Under the pieces are notes generated by a model. It was given only the letters and a program-made list of their open reading frames with translations. It had not been told where the DNA came from and did not search any database. DNA of 42,359 nt, taken from contig JAUWOY010000030.1 of the NCBI GenBank assembly GCA_030611885.1, positions 1-42,359 on the forward strand. Direction: 5' to 3'. A program made the translations under genes and the position numbers. Of this stretch, positions 16,686 through 24,813 are shown one piece after another. This stretch comes from Chloroflexota bacterium (lineage in GTDB: Bacteria; Chloroflexota; Anaerolineae; VGOG01). Within the stretch, counting starts at the first letter, position 1, and every line of letters begins with the position of its first letter.

Positions 16686-16782
16686 AGAAACCAGGTCTTT
16701 CCCTGTCTGAGCAAGCAGTTCGTTGCTTTTGGGGTCTCTTGGGGCATGAAAAGGTATCTCATCAACCAAAAACCTGGTTTCT
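16686..16782. mobile_element. 98-bp family inverted-repeat element (MITE-like), copy 2
   Basis: AGAAACCAGGTCTTTCC at one end, AAAAACCTGGTTTCT at the other, 97 bp in total; the interior is more diverged than in the other two copies. It overlaps the 3' end of ybeY, supplying the codons of RNQVFG and the stop, and lies just before the Mut7-C start. Confidence 0.75.
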
Positions 16783-17256
16783 GATCCCTACAGACAAAAT
16801 ACGCTTTTCTCTCTCCCTCATCTTCCGCGCGGCAGCTTCCTCTTGATGATCGTAGCCCAGGAGGTGCAGGATGCCGTGAATGACCAGCAGCTTTAGTTCC
16901 TCCGCGACAGCGTGGCCTAATTCCTCGGCCTGGGCCAGGGCGCGCTGGTAGGAAATCACCACGTCACCCAGGTAGGGAGGGCTTTCTGGCGCGCTCACGA
17001 AGTGCTCCTCAACCTCCGCGCCAAAGGCCAGGACATCGGTAGGGGCATCCACATCACGAAATCGGCGATTCAGTTCGCGAATGGCCTCATCGTCGGTTAC
17101 GATCAAGCTTAGCTCTGTTTCCCCTGCCACCCCTTCCTGCCTCAGAACCTCTGCCGCCACGCGACGAAGGTCTCCCTCATCAACCTCAGCTCTGAAACGA
17201 TGAGCAATCTGGATGGTTATTTGAGCTTTGAGCTTTGAGCTTTGAGCTTCCCTCAT
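16762..17256 (-). CDS. ybeY: Endoribonuclease YbeY
   Basis: YbeY is a metal-dependent RNase for 16S rRNA 3'-end maturation and ribosome quality control. The 164-residue protein carries the signature HGILHLLGYDH (three zinc-binding His), with RELNRRFRDVDAPTDVLAF and YLGDVVIS before it. The ATG overlaps the pgpH stop by 4 bp. Residues 2-12 (REAQSSKLKAQ) come from a heptamer repeat at 17221-17248, and the C terminus RNQVFG comes from the 98-bp element, so both ends of the protein are repeat-derived while the core is intact. Confidence 0.93.
   Translation of the reverse strand: MREAQSSKLKAQITIQIAHRFRAEVDEGDLRRVAAEVLRQEGVAGETELSLIVTDDEAIRELNRRFRDVDAPTDVLAFGAEVEEHFVSAPESPPYLGDVVISYQRALAQAEELGHAVAEELKLLVIHGILHLLGYDHQEEAAARKMREREKRILSVGIRNQVFG
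17221..17248. repeat. Heptamer repeat (TTGAGCT x4) at the start of ybeY
   Basis: Four perfect tandem TTGAGCT units; on the coding strand they read as SSKLKAQ-type residues just after the ybeY start codon. Confidence 0.9.
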
Positions 17257-19358
17257 CCCTCCACCTTAGCTTCTTCAGGGTATTTGATGCGGGGATGGAA
17301 TACGCCCTGCAAGATGCTGACGAAAGCACCCCTGACCTCGTCCAAATCGTGCAGGGTGAGGTCGCACTCGTCTAACTGTCCGTCCAACATCTTGCCACCG
17401 ATGATCTTGCGCACCAGCTCCTCGAGGCTTTCGAGAGAGTCGGGGCGCTCAGCCCGCACCGCAGCCTCGCAGCTATCGGCCAGCATGACGATGGCCGTCC
17501 CTTTGGTCTGAGGCTTGGGGCCCGGATAGCGGAAATCCTCCTCGTTCACTTCGTCTCCGTCGCTTTCGAGAGCTTGCTGGTAAAAATAGGTAGCCAGGCT
17601 AGTCCCATGATGTTGGGCGATGAAATCACGTACTTTGCTAGGCAAGCGATACTTCTTAGCCATATCCAGGCCGTCCGTGACGTGGCTGATGATGATCTGG
17701 GCACTGGTTCGCGGGTCGAGGCGTTCGTGCACGTTCGCCCCCTCCACCTGGTTGTCCACGAAGAAATATGGCCGGACGGTCTTGCCTATGTCGTGGTAAT
17801 AAGCTCCCACTCGGACGAGCAGGGCGTCGGCCCCGATGCGCCCCGCCGCCTCTTCTGCCAGGTTGCTGACCAGGATGCTGTGATGGTAGGTGCCCGGGGC
17901 TTTGAGCAGTAGTTGGCGCAGGAGGGGATGGGTAGGGCGGGCTAACTCCATGAGTTGCAAAGAGGTAGTGATGTCGAACAAAGTGCCCAGCAGGTAGAAC
18001 CCGGCCAGGGTTATGCTGGCCGATAGCCCCCCGTTTACCAGGCTGAAGCCGGCCAGGGTCAAAAGCTGCACCGCGTCGTAGTCCTGCTTGGGCAGGTGGA
18101 AGGCGAGAATCACTGCCAGGTTGGCCAGGGCCACGTAAACTCCTGCCCCAAAAAAGGCGCTTAACCTCTCGACCCTGCATAGGCTGAGAGATGCGATCAG
18201 GCCGCCTACCAGGGCGTAGATCGCCAGTTCCAGGGAACCGCCAGCCATGAAGCCCACGATGACGCTGAACAGGACTGTCACCGTGATGGCCAACTGAGGA
18301 CCCAGGAGCACTGTCAACAGCATGGACAGAGCAGCGGTGGGGAGAAGATACGACCGGGTGGCCTGGTCGGACACCATCAGCTTGGCCATCAGGATGAACA
18401 AGACCAGCAGGAGAAGCAGCAGGAGCATACTAGGCCATCTGACCCAGTATTCCTGGTGGAAGCGGAAAATGTAAAGCCCCAAAACGATGGTAATCAGCAG
18501 CACAAAGATGACAGCGCCGATTACTCCCTGCCATTCGATCTTGGCCTGGCGCAGCCCCAGGGCACTGAGGGCTTCCACGTCGAGAGAGGTGACGATGTCC
18601 CCTTCCCGCAGGATGATCTCCCCCTCCGCGATGGTTCGGCTGACGGGCGCTACGTTTTCGCGGGCCAACTGCCTGGCCTCGTCTGTCTTCTTGGCGTTGT
18701 AGAAGCTGTTGGGTTTGATGAGATCCCTGGCCAACTCGCTGACGATCCCAGCCTGGACCTCGGAGAGCGCGAGGCACACCAGGGTGGAGGCCCTTCGCCT
18801 GGCCTGATCCAGTTGATCCTCTCGGATCTCCTCCCTCATGGCCTGATCAACCACGGATATGGCCTCAGCTTGCACCGCCTGCCAACTTTCCTCGGGAAGG
18901 CTCAGTATCTGGTCAATGATCGCTGCCGGGAGGCTGAGGTCGGGGATAGCCTCGATCCACTGCCTTTGCTGCTCTGGGCTGGCGTAGGAATCCTGGCGCA
19001 CTGAGTCTACGTAATCCAGGATCTGGCGGGCCTTGGTCACCTGTTGGCGAGCCACGCGGGCATCAGGGGGATCATATATGTCCTTCACTGCTGCCGCAGC
19101 CCTGTCTTTGGCCTCCTCGGTCAAGATTTGGCTTACATAAGTGGTCTCGCGGGGCGCGCGAATATCCGAGTCGCTGACGTCCCCCTCGTCCAGGATGATT
19201 CGGTTCACAGGGAGAAATTCAAAGATCAGGATGCTGCTTACCACCAAGACGAAGGCCAAACCGGCCAGGATGGCTCGTACCACTATCCACCAGGTGACAC
19301 CTTTTTTGTCGGGCATTGACCTACGCTGGTCAACGTTGTTGGTAGCAACTGCTGACAC
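17253..19358 (-). CDS. pgpH: 7TM-HD family cyclic-di-AMP phosphodiesterase PgpH
   Basis: A 701-residue membrane protein of the YqfF/PgpH family that hydrolyses cyclic di-AMP. Order: one N-terminal membrane helix (about 25-50), an extracytoplasmic 7TMR-HDED domain (about 60-270), seven membrane helices (about 275-470), then a cytoplasmic HD domain. The HD metal motif is in RVGAYYHDIGK, with HHSILVSNLAEEAA before and IAQHHGTSLATYFY after it. The start is a GTG at 19358 with AAGGAG four bases upstream. It is translationally coupled to ybeY, an order common in bacteria (usually with phoH, absent here). Confidence 0.93.
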   Translation of the reverse strand: MSAVATNNVDQRRSMPDKKGVTWWIVVRAILAGLAFVLVVSSILIFEFLPVNRIILDEGDVSDSDIRAPRETTYVSQILTEEAKDRAAAAVKDIYDPPDARVARQQVTKARQILDYVDSVRQDSYASPEQQRQWIEAIPDLSLPAAIIDQILSLPEESWQAVQAEAISVVDQAMREEIREDQLDQARRRASTLVCLALSEVQAGIVSELARDLIKPNSFYNAKKTDEARQLARENVAPVSRTIAEGEIILREGDIVTSLDVEALSALGLRQAKIEWQGVIGAVIFVLLITIVLGLYIFRFHQEYWVRWPSMLLLLLLLVLFILMAKLMVSDQATRSYLLPTAALSMLLTVLLGPQLAITVTVLFSVIVGFMAGGSLELAIYALVGGLIASLSLCRVERLSAFFGAGVYVALANLAVILAFHLPKQDYDAVQLLTLAGFSLVNGGLSASITLAGFYLLGTLFDITTSLQLMELARPTHPLLRQLLLKAPGTYHHSILVSNLAEEAAGRIGADALLVRVGAYYHDIGKTVRPYFFVDNQVEGANVHERLDPRTSAQIIISHVTDGLDMAKKYRLPSKVRDFIAQHHGTSLATYFYQQALESDGDEVNEEDFRYPGPKPQTKGTAIVMLADSCEAAVRAERPDSLESLEELVRKIIGGKMLDGQLDECDLTLHDLDEVRGAFVSILQGVFHPRIKYPEEAKVEG

Positions 19359-19374
19359 TTTACTCCTTCATAGC

Positions 19375-19443
19375 TATGTTCGCCGAAGGTCTCTGACTAT
19401 GTTCGCCGAAGGTTTCTGACTATGTTCGCCGAAGGTCTCTGAC
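19375..19443. repeat. Three tandem 23-bp direct repeats
   Basis: Units at 19375-19397, 19398-19420 and 19421-19443 share TATGTTCGCCGAAGGT and differ at one base. The array lies 17 bp upstream of pgpH, where transcription factors or a leader structure could act. Confidence 0.85.
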
Positions 19444-19477
19444 CGAGGCGGGACAAGGCTCGGTCTGGAGACCTTCG
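19430..19477. repeat. Long hairpin adjoining the 23-bp repeats
   Basis: CGAAGGTCTC at 19430 and GGAGACCTTCG ending at 19477 pair, extended inwards by GACCGAG with CTCGGTC. The stem is about 18 bp with one irregularity. Confidence 0.75.
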
Positions 19478-19506
19478 CCCAACTGCGTCCCTCCTTCAAC
19501 AACGCA

Positions 19507-19531
19507 GGGGGAGCACCTGAGGCGCTCCCCC
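19507..19531. terminator. GC-rich hairpin downstream of yqeY, possible terminator
   Basis: GGGGGAGC (19507-19514) pairs with GCTCCCCC (19524-19531). It lies about 80 bp beyond the yqeY stop. The T-tract for the minus direction is poor; plus-strand TTTGTT follows it on the other side. Confidence 0.4.
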
Positions 19532-19612
19532 TTTGTTAACGTATCTCTAAAGCGAATCCATTGAATTAGCGAGGAACCACACGAAGATACCTTCACAAGA
19601 TGAGAGGAACTC

Positions 19613-20065
19613 TCACGTCCTGCCAGCCAAGAGCTCCTTCACCACCTGGCTGACGAGCTTGCCGTCGGCCTTGCCCTGCATTAGCGGCATCAACTGACGC
19701 ATAACCTGGCCCATTTGAGCCGGACTGGTGGCCCCGACCTCTTCGATGATTTGGCGGGCCTGGGCTTCGATCTCCTCCCGGCTCAGTTGCTCCGGCAGAT
19801 AGGCGAGCAGAATCTGTAGCTCTGCTTCCTCCCGATCTACCAGGTCTTGCCGGCCGCCCCTCTCGAACTGATCAATGGACTCATGGCGCTGCTTGGCCTC
19901 CTTGGCGATGATCGCCAGCAGTTCCCCTTCTTCCAGCTCGCGCCTCTTCTCGATCTCGGCATTTTTGATGGCGGCCATGACTAAGCGGAGAGTGGACCTG
20001 CCTAGTTCATCCCCTTGACGCATCGCTTGTTTCAGGTCTTCTGTTAGCTTATCTTTTAGACTCAT
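19613..20065 (-). CDS. yqeY: GatB/YqeY domain protein
   Basis: A 150-residue YqeY protein, related to the tail domain of the amidotransferase subunit GatB. Seen: SLKDKLTEDLKQAMRQGDEL, LRLVMAAIKNAEIEKRREL and LLAYLPEQLSREEIEAQARQ. The ATG at 20065 begins the conserved domain; a TTG five codons upstream is an alternative. It follows rpsU by 20 bp, a widely conserved pairing. Its exact biochemical role is not settled. Confidence 0.9.
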   Translation of the reverse strand: MSLKDKLTEDLKQAMRQGDELGRSTLRLVMAAIKNAEIEKRRELEEGELLAIIAKEAKQRHESIDQFERGGRQDLVDREEAELQILLAYLPEQLSREEIEAQARQIIEEVGATSPAQMGQVMRQLMPLMQGKADGKLVSQVVKELLAGRT

Positions 20066-20085
20066 GCTGTGCTCGCCCAAAAACC

Positions 20086-20292
20086 CTAATATCTCTGTCG
20101 TTGGCTCTTACGAGTTTGCCTGCGGCTCTTGCGTAGTTTCGTCGCTTTCTTCCTCTTCTTGATCACGCTGGGCTTCTCGAAGAAACGGCGGCGGCGAACT
20201 TCGGACAACACTCGATCGGTCTGAACCTTCTTCTTGAAGCGTTTCAAAGCGCCCTCGAAGGATTCGCCTTCCCTGATCACTATCCGCGACAC
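20086..20292 (-). CDS. rpsU: 30S ribosomal protein S21
   Basis: A 68-residue S21. The core SRIVIREGESFEGALKRFKK is followed by FFEKPSVIKKRKKATKLRKS and a basic tail. GTG at 20292 is chosen because it begins the family's conserved N terminus and has an AAGGGGGG ribosome binding site; an upstream in-frame ATG-type extension runs through the promoter and is rejected. First gene of the rpsU-yqeY operon. Confidence 0.93.
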   Translation of the reverse strand: MSRIVIREGESFEGALKRFKKKVQTDRVLSEVRRRRFFEKPSVIKKRKKATKLRKSRRQTRKSQRQRY

Positions 20293-20332
20293 ATTTTCCC
20301 CCCCCTTCTCGTTGATCTCTAGTGGTACAAAG

Positions 20333-20361
20333 ATTATAGCCCTGGTAGGCTCTAATGTCAA
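20333..20361 (-). promoter_or_regulatory. Consensus sigma-70 promoter of rpsU-yqeY
   Basis: On the minus strand, a perfect TTGACA (20356-20361) and a perfect TATAAT (20333-20338) with a 17-bp spacer, 41 bp upstream of the rpsU start codon. Confidence 0.9.
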
Positions 20362-20426
20362 GTTTGGGTTCGTCGCGTTGGATCTCTCGCTCCAGTCGCT
20401 TCTGCATCAACTTCGAGAACAAAAAG

Positions 20427-20449
20427 GCCCTCCAACTTTCAAGGAGGGC
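20427..20449. terminator. Bidirectional-type terminator hairpin
   Basis: GCCCTCC (20427-20433) pairs with GGAGGGC (20443-20449), flanked by A-run on the left and TTTTCTT on the right. In the minus direction it follows the DUF2283 gene (stop at 20497) and is followed by CTTTTTG, so it should end the par operon. Confidence 0.8.
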
Positions 20450-20496
20450 TTTTCTTGCATGCCCGGATTTTGGGTAAGAGGTGGCGAAAAGCCCGC

Positions 20497-20916
20497 CTAT
20501 GCCACCAGGACCAACTTGCTAGGGCCTTCGACATAGGTCAGGGGGACTTGCTTGGCAGGGGAAGCATAGAAGGTCGTGACCTTGAGGAACTGGTTGACGG
20601 GCGGCGTGGTGATGATACGCGCGATCATCTCCCGTAGTTCTTGTGGCAGGTCGTTCAGGCCGGTGAGGGCGAAGCTGCGAACCCCGAATTCCGTCGGCGA
20701 GGCGAGAATGGAGAAGTCGAGGATGGTGAGGCCGGCGGCGCGGCCTTGTTCGCGGTGAAAACGCAGTACGATATTGTCCGTCAGTTCGATGGCACATGTG
20801 GCCTCGACATTGTCGAACACGATCTCGAGAATATCGCCCATCTCTTCGTAGGCTAGGTATATCCTTTGCCCGTCCTTGGTAGCGAATTCTGTCTCGTGCA
20901 AACGAAGCTTGCTCAT
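20497..20916 (-). CDS. DUF2283-like small protein, possible antitoxin
   Basis: A 139-residue protein. The middle (LAYEEMGDILEIVFDNVEAT, then DNIVLRFHREQGRAAGLTIL) matches the pattern of DUF2283, a small family often found beside RelE/BECR-type toxins. The C-terminal extension is longer than the usual DUF2283. It starts 6 bp after the stop of the putative toxin gene at 20923, so the two are cotranscribed, toxin first. An AAAGGA ribosome binding site precedes the ATG. The antitoxin role is inferred from neighbour and family. Confidence 0.6.
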   Translation of the reverse strand: MSKLRLHETEFATKDGQRIYLAYEEMGDILEIVFDNVEATCAIELTDNIVLRFHREQGRAAGLTILDFSILASPTEFGVRSFALTGLNDLPQELREMIARIITTPPVNQFLKVTTFYASPAKQVPLTYVEGPSKLVLVA

Positions 20917-20922
20917 AGCGTC

Positions 20923-21246
20923 CTATCCTTTTTGATGAATATATGCACCCCAGGCGGTGATGACAAAGTTGTTGGAGGCAAACGTTCCATCCGGTCGTAC
21001 TTGGGTCGAAAACTTGACCACTACGATGATGGTATTGTATTCCGGCGGCAATGTATCACAACGTCTGTAGTACTTGTACTTGCTTGGGTTAGCTGGCTCT
21101 TGTCTTCGTCGTTCCTTTCTCAGCGTATCAAGCAGCTCATCCAGGAGACCATCGAGTTCATCGTGATAGCGAAGAATGTAGTCCCACCGCTCCTGCGTCA
21201 TGTAGATTTCATTGCCGTAACGGTCATGGACTGTCCACTTGGACAC
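20923..21246 (-). CDS. BECR-fold (phage Barnase-EndoU-like) nuclease toxin candidate
   Basis: A 107-residue protein with the pattern TQERWDYILRYHDELDGLLD, then a Tyr/Arg-rich stretch (NPSKYKYYRRC), then TIIVVVKFSTQV and NNFVITAWGAYI. This strand-helix-strand order with a final ITA/VTA strand resembles the PBECR nucleases, cousins of RelE and Barnase. No catalytic residue is assigned with confidence. It sits 10 bp after the BtrH-like gene stop and 6 bp before the DUF2283 gene. Confidence 0.55.
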   Translation of the reverse strand: MSKWTVHDRYGNEIYMTQERWDYILRYHDELDGLLDELLDTLRKERRRQEPANPSKYKYYRRCDTLPPEYNTIIVVVKFSTQVRPDGTFASNNFVITAWGAYIHQKG

Positions 21247-21256
21247 AGCGTGTCTC

Positions 21257-22369
21257 CTAATGGTTTACCTGCTCAGAGATAGTGACTGACAAACCAAGTA
21301 TAGCACACCTTGTCTGTAGAGGCAAATTAGAGAGCCTCTCGACAGATATGATTCCCCCCAGCCGTCCCCATGCCGCCTCCTCCAGGTCGGCTATTTTCAG
21401 CATCGGCGCGGTAGTTTCCGGGAGCACGGCGGCTGGGTCATCGGTCTTCCAGCCCCGCTTGAAGATTGCGGCCACCTCCTGCCACTGGTCGCCGATGTGC
21501 TGAAAGGCGTCCGCGCTCTCGTTCAGACGTGCGTCGTCCGTGATCTCGGCGGCCTCGCGCAGGAAGCGGCTGAACATGTAGCGGAAGATGCCGCCGCCGG
21601 TGCCGCCCGTGGCATCAATGAAGATGAAGGTGTTGAATAGCGCGAAGCGCAGTTCGTCCTCGTCCATAAGGTCGGGCCACTTGAGCGCGCGTTTGGCCGC
21701 CTTGCGGATGCCCTTGACGCCGATGTTGCTGATGGGCGGCTCCAGCATCCCCGTCGCCTGCTCGGCGATGGCCTCTCGCACCTCGTCGGCGGTGGGCTGG
21801 CGATTGTGGCTGAAATCGAAGGTGTACCACTTGTGTCTGGGTGGGAAGGGCTTGTACTTGGAGCCGCGCGCTTTCGCCAGGTCTTCCATCGAGACCGGAT
21901 ACACTCCATCGCGGTCGGCGATGAGCACCTGGCGCGTCTCCGCGTCGTATCCGCAGACCACCACGGCGTGCCCGCCGAAGTGATAGTCGCTGTCGCCGAA
22001 GTCGAAATAGGGCAGGAAGCCCATGTCGCAATAGATCATCACCGGCTGGCCCGCGTCGAGCATCTTCAGCAGCGTCCGCTCGGCCTTACGCGCGCTGGAG
22101 GTGGTGTACGACTCGACCACCACGCCGGTGCGTCTGCCGGTGGTCTTCTCCAATCCCTCTTCGCCTGGCCGCTCAAAGTTGGCTCGCCCTCCCACAATGG
22201 GTGGAGCGCCCTTCGTATGCCAGTAGATGAAACCGACGCCGCTGCCTATCCCCAGCAGCATGTCCTCGCTGATGTCGTGGTCGTGGTAGGCGTAGACGTG
22301 GCGCATTGAGCCGGTGGCGCAGTGGTGCGTCTTCAGCGACTTGAATCCTCCCAGCGGTTTGAGTGTCAT
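21257..22369 (-). CDS. BtrH N-terminal domain / DUF4872 protein
   Basis: A 370-residue protein. The N-terminal ~150 residues match BtrH_N: HHCATGSMRHVYAYHDHDIS (putative nucleophile Cys17), EDMLLGIGSGVGFIYW, and GGHAVVVCGYDAETRQVLIADRDG with a papain-like His. The rest matches DUF4872 (for example EVREAIAEQATGMLEPP). BtrH is an acyltransferase that moves an acyl group from a carrier protein in butirosin synthesis; no such pathway is visible here, so the substrate is unknown. The ATG at 22369 has a GAGGAGA site; the longer reading frame upstream only overlaps parB and is rejected. It follows the parB stop by 2 bp. Confidence 0.8.
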   Translation of the reverse strand: MTLKPLGGFKSLKTHHCATGSMRHVYAYHDHDISEDMLLGIGSGVGFIYWHTKGAPPIVGGRANFERPGEEGLEKTTGRRTGVVVESYTTSSARKAERTLLKMLDAGQPVMIYCDMGFLPYFDFGDSDYHFGGHAVVVCGYDAETRQVLIADRDGVYPVSMEDLAKARGSKYKPFPPRHKWYTFDFSHNRQPTADEVREAIAEQATGMLEPPISNIGVKGIRKAAKRALKWPDLMDEDELRFALFNTFIFIDATGGTGGGIFRYMFSRFLREAAEITDDARLNESADAFQHIGDQWQEVAAIFKRGWKTDDPAAVLPETTAPMLKIADLEEAAWGRLGGIISVERLSNLPLQTRCAILGLSVTISEQVNH

Positions 22370-22371
22370 TT

Positions 22372-23226
22372 CTATGTCTCCTCTTTTTCCACTATGACGT
22401 CGTAGATGGCCTGCAAATCCTCCTCGGAGTAGAAGTGGATGACCAGCCTGCCCCCGCGCTGGGAGCGGAAGAGCTGTACCTTGGTGCCCAGCGCTTCCCG
22501 GAAGCGATCCTCCAACGCCCTGGTCTCTGGTGAAGATGAAGTGTCCGGGCGCTTGGGCTTCGGCCCGGCGGCCAGGCGGCGAACCGTCTCCTCTGTCTGG
22601 CGCACGTTCAAGCCTCGCTTGAGGATGGCTTTCCAAAGCTTTCGTTGTTCATCCGGCTCGTCTAAGCCCAGCACGGCCCTGGCGTGGCCCTCGGTGATTT
22701 GGCCCTGGGCCAGGCTGATTTTTATCTCGTCGGGCAGGCGGAGTAAACGAACCGAGTTGGCCACTGCTACCCGGCTCTTGCTCACCCTCTCCGCCACCTG
22801 CTCCTGGGTCAGGCCAAAATCATCCATCAGGTGCCTGTAGGCCGTCGCCTGCTCCAGGGGATTTAGATCAGCCCGCTGGATGTTCTCCACCAGGGCCAAC
22901 TCCAGCATCTCCTGGGGAGTTGCCTCTCTGATGACGACGGCCACCTTGGCCAAACCGGCCAGCTTGGCAGCTTCCAGTCGCCTCTCGCCAGCGATGAGTT
23001 GATAGCGCTGAGCCTCCGCGTCCGACGTTTGGCTAACGATGAGGGGCTGGATGAGGCCGTGCTCGCGAATCGAAGCGGCCAGCTCTTCAAGTGCCTCTGG
23101 AGCCATTCTTTGGCGAGGTTGCAGGGGGTTGGGTGATATGGCGTCAACGGGCAGCTCGGTGGGGACTGTTTCGCTGACGGGGATGAGGGCGCCCAACCCT
23201 TTGCCCAAGCCTCTCTTTTTGGCCAT
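22372..23226 (-). CDS. parB: Chromosome partitioning protein ParB/Spo0J
   Basis: A 284-residue ParB, which loads at parS sites as a CTP-dependent clamp. Seen: MAKKRGLGKGLGALIP, the SPNPLQPRQRM start of the ParB/Srx domain, EHGLIQPLIV, the CTP-binding GERRLEAAKLAG, ENIQRADLNPLEQA, the helix-turn-helix LTQEQVAERVSKSRVAVANS, and a C-terminal dimerisation region. The ATG at 23226 has a GGAGGGAA site; the longer frame upstream is repeat-derived. No parS consensus was noticed in the window. Confidence 0.95.
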   Translation of the reverse strand: MAKKRGLGKGLGALIPVSETVPTELPVDAISPNPLQPRQRMAPEALEELAASIREHGLIQPLIVSQTSDAEAQRYQLIAGERRLEAAKLAGLAKVAVVIREATPQEMLELALVENIQRADLNPLEQATAYRHLMDDFGLTQEQVAERVSKSRVAVANSVRLLRLPDEIKISLAQGQITEGHARAVLGLDEPDEQRKLWKAILKRGLNVRQTEETVRRLAAGPKPKRPDTSSSPETRALEDRFREALGTKVQLFRSQRGGRLVIHFYSEEDLQAIYDVIVEKEET

Positions 23227-23239
23227 GATGTTCCCTCCG

Positions 23240-23300
23240 AAAACTTCAAACTTCAAACTTCAAACTTCAAATTTTAAAGTTTGGAGTTTAGAGTTTTAAA
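23240..23300. repeat. Heptamer repeat between parA and parB
   Basis: Four tandem AACTTCA-type units continue into diverged ATTTTAAAGTTTGGAGTTT. It fills the parA-parB gap and encodes the last residues (NLKL) of ParA. Confidence 0.85.
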
Positions 23301-24064
23301 TTGTCGCCTGCTATCAACTCCTGGGCCAGGGCTCGATAAGCCAGGCCGCCCTTGCTCTGGGGATCATAGCTCAGGATGGTCTCTCCATAGCTTGGGGCCT
23401 CGCTCAGGCGGACATTGCGGGGGATGAGGGTGTCGAAGACCTTATCCGCAAAATGCTTGCGCACCTCCTCCACTACCTGTTGAGAGAGGTTGGTGCGAGT
23501 GTCGTACATGGTCATCAGTAGCCCTCTTATTCTCAAGCCAGGATTCAGACTGTCCCGCACCAGATTTACGGTGTGGATGAGTAGGGTCAAACCCTCCAGA
23601 GCCAGGTATTCGCATTGGACGGGGATGATGATACCATCGGCGGCGGCGGTGAGGGCGTTGATAGTGAGGAGGCCCAGGCTGGGCGGGCAGTCAATGAGGA
23701 CGTAGTCGTAACGTTCGACCACCGGGGCGATAGCTTTGCGCAAAAGATGCTCGCGAGCCAGGAGGCCAACCATCTCCACCTCGGCTCCGGCCAGGGCTGG
23801 CGTGGAGGGGACGAGTTCCAGGCAGAGGAGATCGGTCAGGAGAATGATTTTGGCGATGGGAACCTGGTTGATAAGGGCGTCGTAGATAGAGAGGGGTAGG
23901 TCGTTTTTGTCAAAGCCCAGGCTGCTGGTGGTGTTGGCTTGGGGGTCAATGTCAATCAACAGCACCCTCATGCCACTAAGGGCAAGATAGGCGCCCAGGT
24001 TGATAGCGGTGGTCGTCTTGCCGACGCCACCTTTTTGGTTGGCCAGGGCGTAGGTCTTGCTCAT
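23288..24064 (-). CDS. parA: Chromosome partitioning ATPase ParA/Soj
   Basis: A 258-residue ParA/MinD-type ATPase that drives ParB-parS separation. The deviant Walker A motif KGGVGKTT is at residues 11-18, Walker A' at MRVLLIDIDPQANTTSSLG, and Walker B at YDYVLIDCPPSLGLL. The C-terminal block RNVRLSEAPSYGETILSYDP is typical of chromosomal Soj proteins. The ATG at 24064 begins the conserved sequence and has a GGAAG site. The C-terminal tail is encoded by a heptamer repeat. Confidence 0.95.
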   Translation of the reverse strand: MSKTYALANQKGGVGKTTTAINLGAYLALSGMRVLLIDIDPQANTTSSLGFDKNDLPLSIYDALINQVPIAKIILLTDLLCLELVPSTPALAGAEVEMVGLLAREHLLRKAIAPVVERYDYVLIDCPPSLGLLTINALTAAADGIIIPVQCEYLALEGLTLLIHTVNLVRDSLNPGLRIRGLLMTMYDTRTNLSQQVVEEVRKHFADKVFDTLIPRNVRLSEAPSYGETILSYDPQSKGGLAYRALAQELIAGDNLKL

Positions 24065-24119
24065 ACTTCCAACATCCAACCCTTCGGCTGGGCTCAGGGC
24101 AGGCCTCTAACATCCAGCT

Positions 24120-24809
24120 CTAGCCTTTGGGCACAATGGTCACCTTGCGCTGATCGCCCTTACCAATGCTCTTGGTGGTCACGATGGGGTGGTCGCGCAG
24201 GGTCAGGTGGATGATACGGCGCTCGTTGGGGGGCATAGGCTCCAGAGCTACCGGTTGGCCGCCAAAGGATACCCGCTCGGCCATCCTCTGGGCCAGTTGC
24301 CGAAGCGATTTCTCGCGGCGGAGTTTGTACTTCTCCACATCAACGACCAGGTTGACCCAGTGCTGCACCTCCCGGCTGACGATGAGGCGGGTGACGTATT
24401 GCAAAGCCTGCAAAGTCTGGCCGCGCCGCCCAATGAGGACTCCCAGGTCGTCGCCCATTATATCCAGGATGAAGGGCGGCGCGTCTTCATCTTGAGGTAC
24501 TTCCTCCTCGGGTCTGATAGACACACTGGCCTTTATCCCCATTTTAACCAGCAATTCCTGTAAGGTCTCCCTGGCTATTTGCTCCACACTTTCCTCAAGG
24601 GGCGGGGCCTCTTCCTCTTCCTCCGGCTCGACAAAGCTGAGGCGGATCAGAGCTTCCTTGGCTCCGATCCCCAACACTCCCCGGCTTCCAGGGTTCAGAA
24701 CCTCGATCTCTACCTCATCTTCGGCCCTTCCTAGCTCAACGAGGCCCTTGGCGATGGCTTCTTCGACGGTGACGGCTCTGACTTCGATGCTCTTTGCTTC
24801 TTCTTCCAT
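24120..24809 (-). CDS. jag: RNA-binding protein Jag/KhpB
   Basis: A 229-residue protein. Jag_N is at about 5-55 (KSIEVRAVTVEEAIAKGLVE and NPGSRGVLGIGAKEA), an acidic linker at 60-75, a KH domain at 110-165 (GVLIGRRGQTLQALQYVTRL), and an R3H domain at the end (MPPNERRIIHLTLRDHPIVT). It binds small RNAs and is linked to cell elongation in firmicutes. It follows yidC by 4 bp, the usual order. Confidence 0.93.
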   Translation of the reverse strand: MEEEAKSIEVRAVTVEEAIAKGLVELGRAEDEVEIEVLNPGSRGVLGIGAKEALIRLSFVEPEEEEEAPPLEESVEQIARETLQELLVKMGIKASVSIRPEEEVPQDEDAPPFILDIMGDDLGVLIGRRGQTLQALQYVTRLIVSREVQHWVNLVVDVEKYKLRREKSLRQLAQRMAERVSFGGQPVALEPMPPNERRIIHLTLRDHPIVTTKSIGKGDQRKVTIVPKG

Positions 24810-24813
24810 CCGC

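Noticed and set aside
19444-19612. T-box or other leader upstream of yqeY
   Set aside because: It lies downstream of yqeY on the coding strand; only palindromes and a GC-rich hairpin are visible.
22370-22636. Upstream extension of the BtrH-like gene
   Set aside because: It only overlaps parB in another frame; a good ribosome binding site sits before the ATG at 22369.
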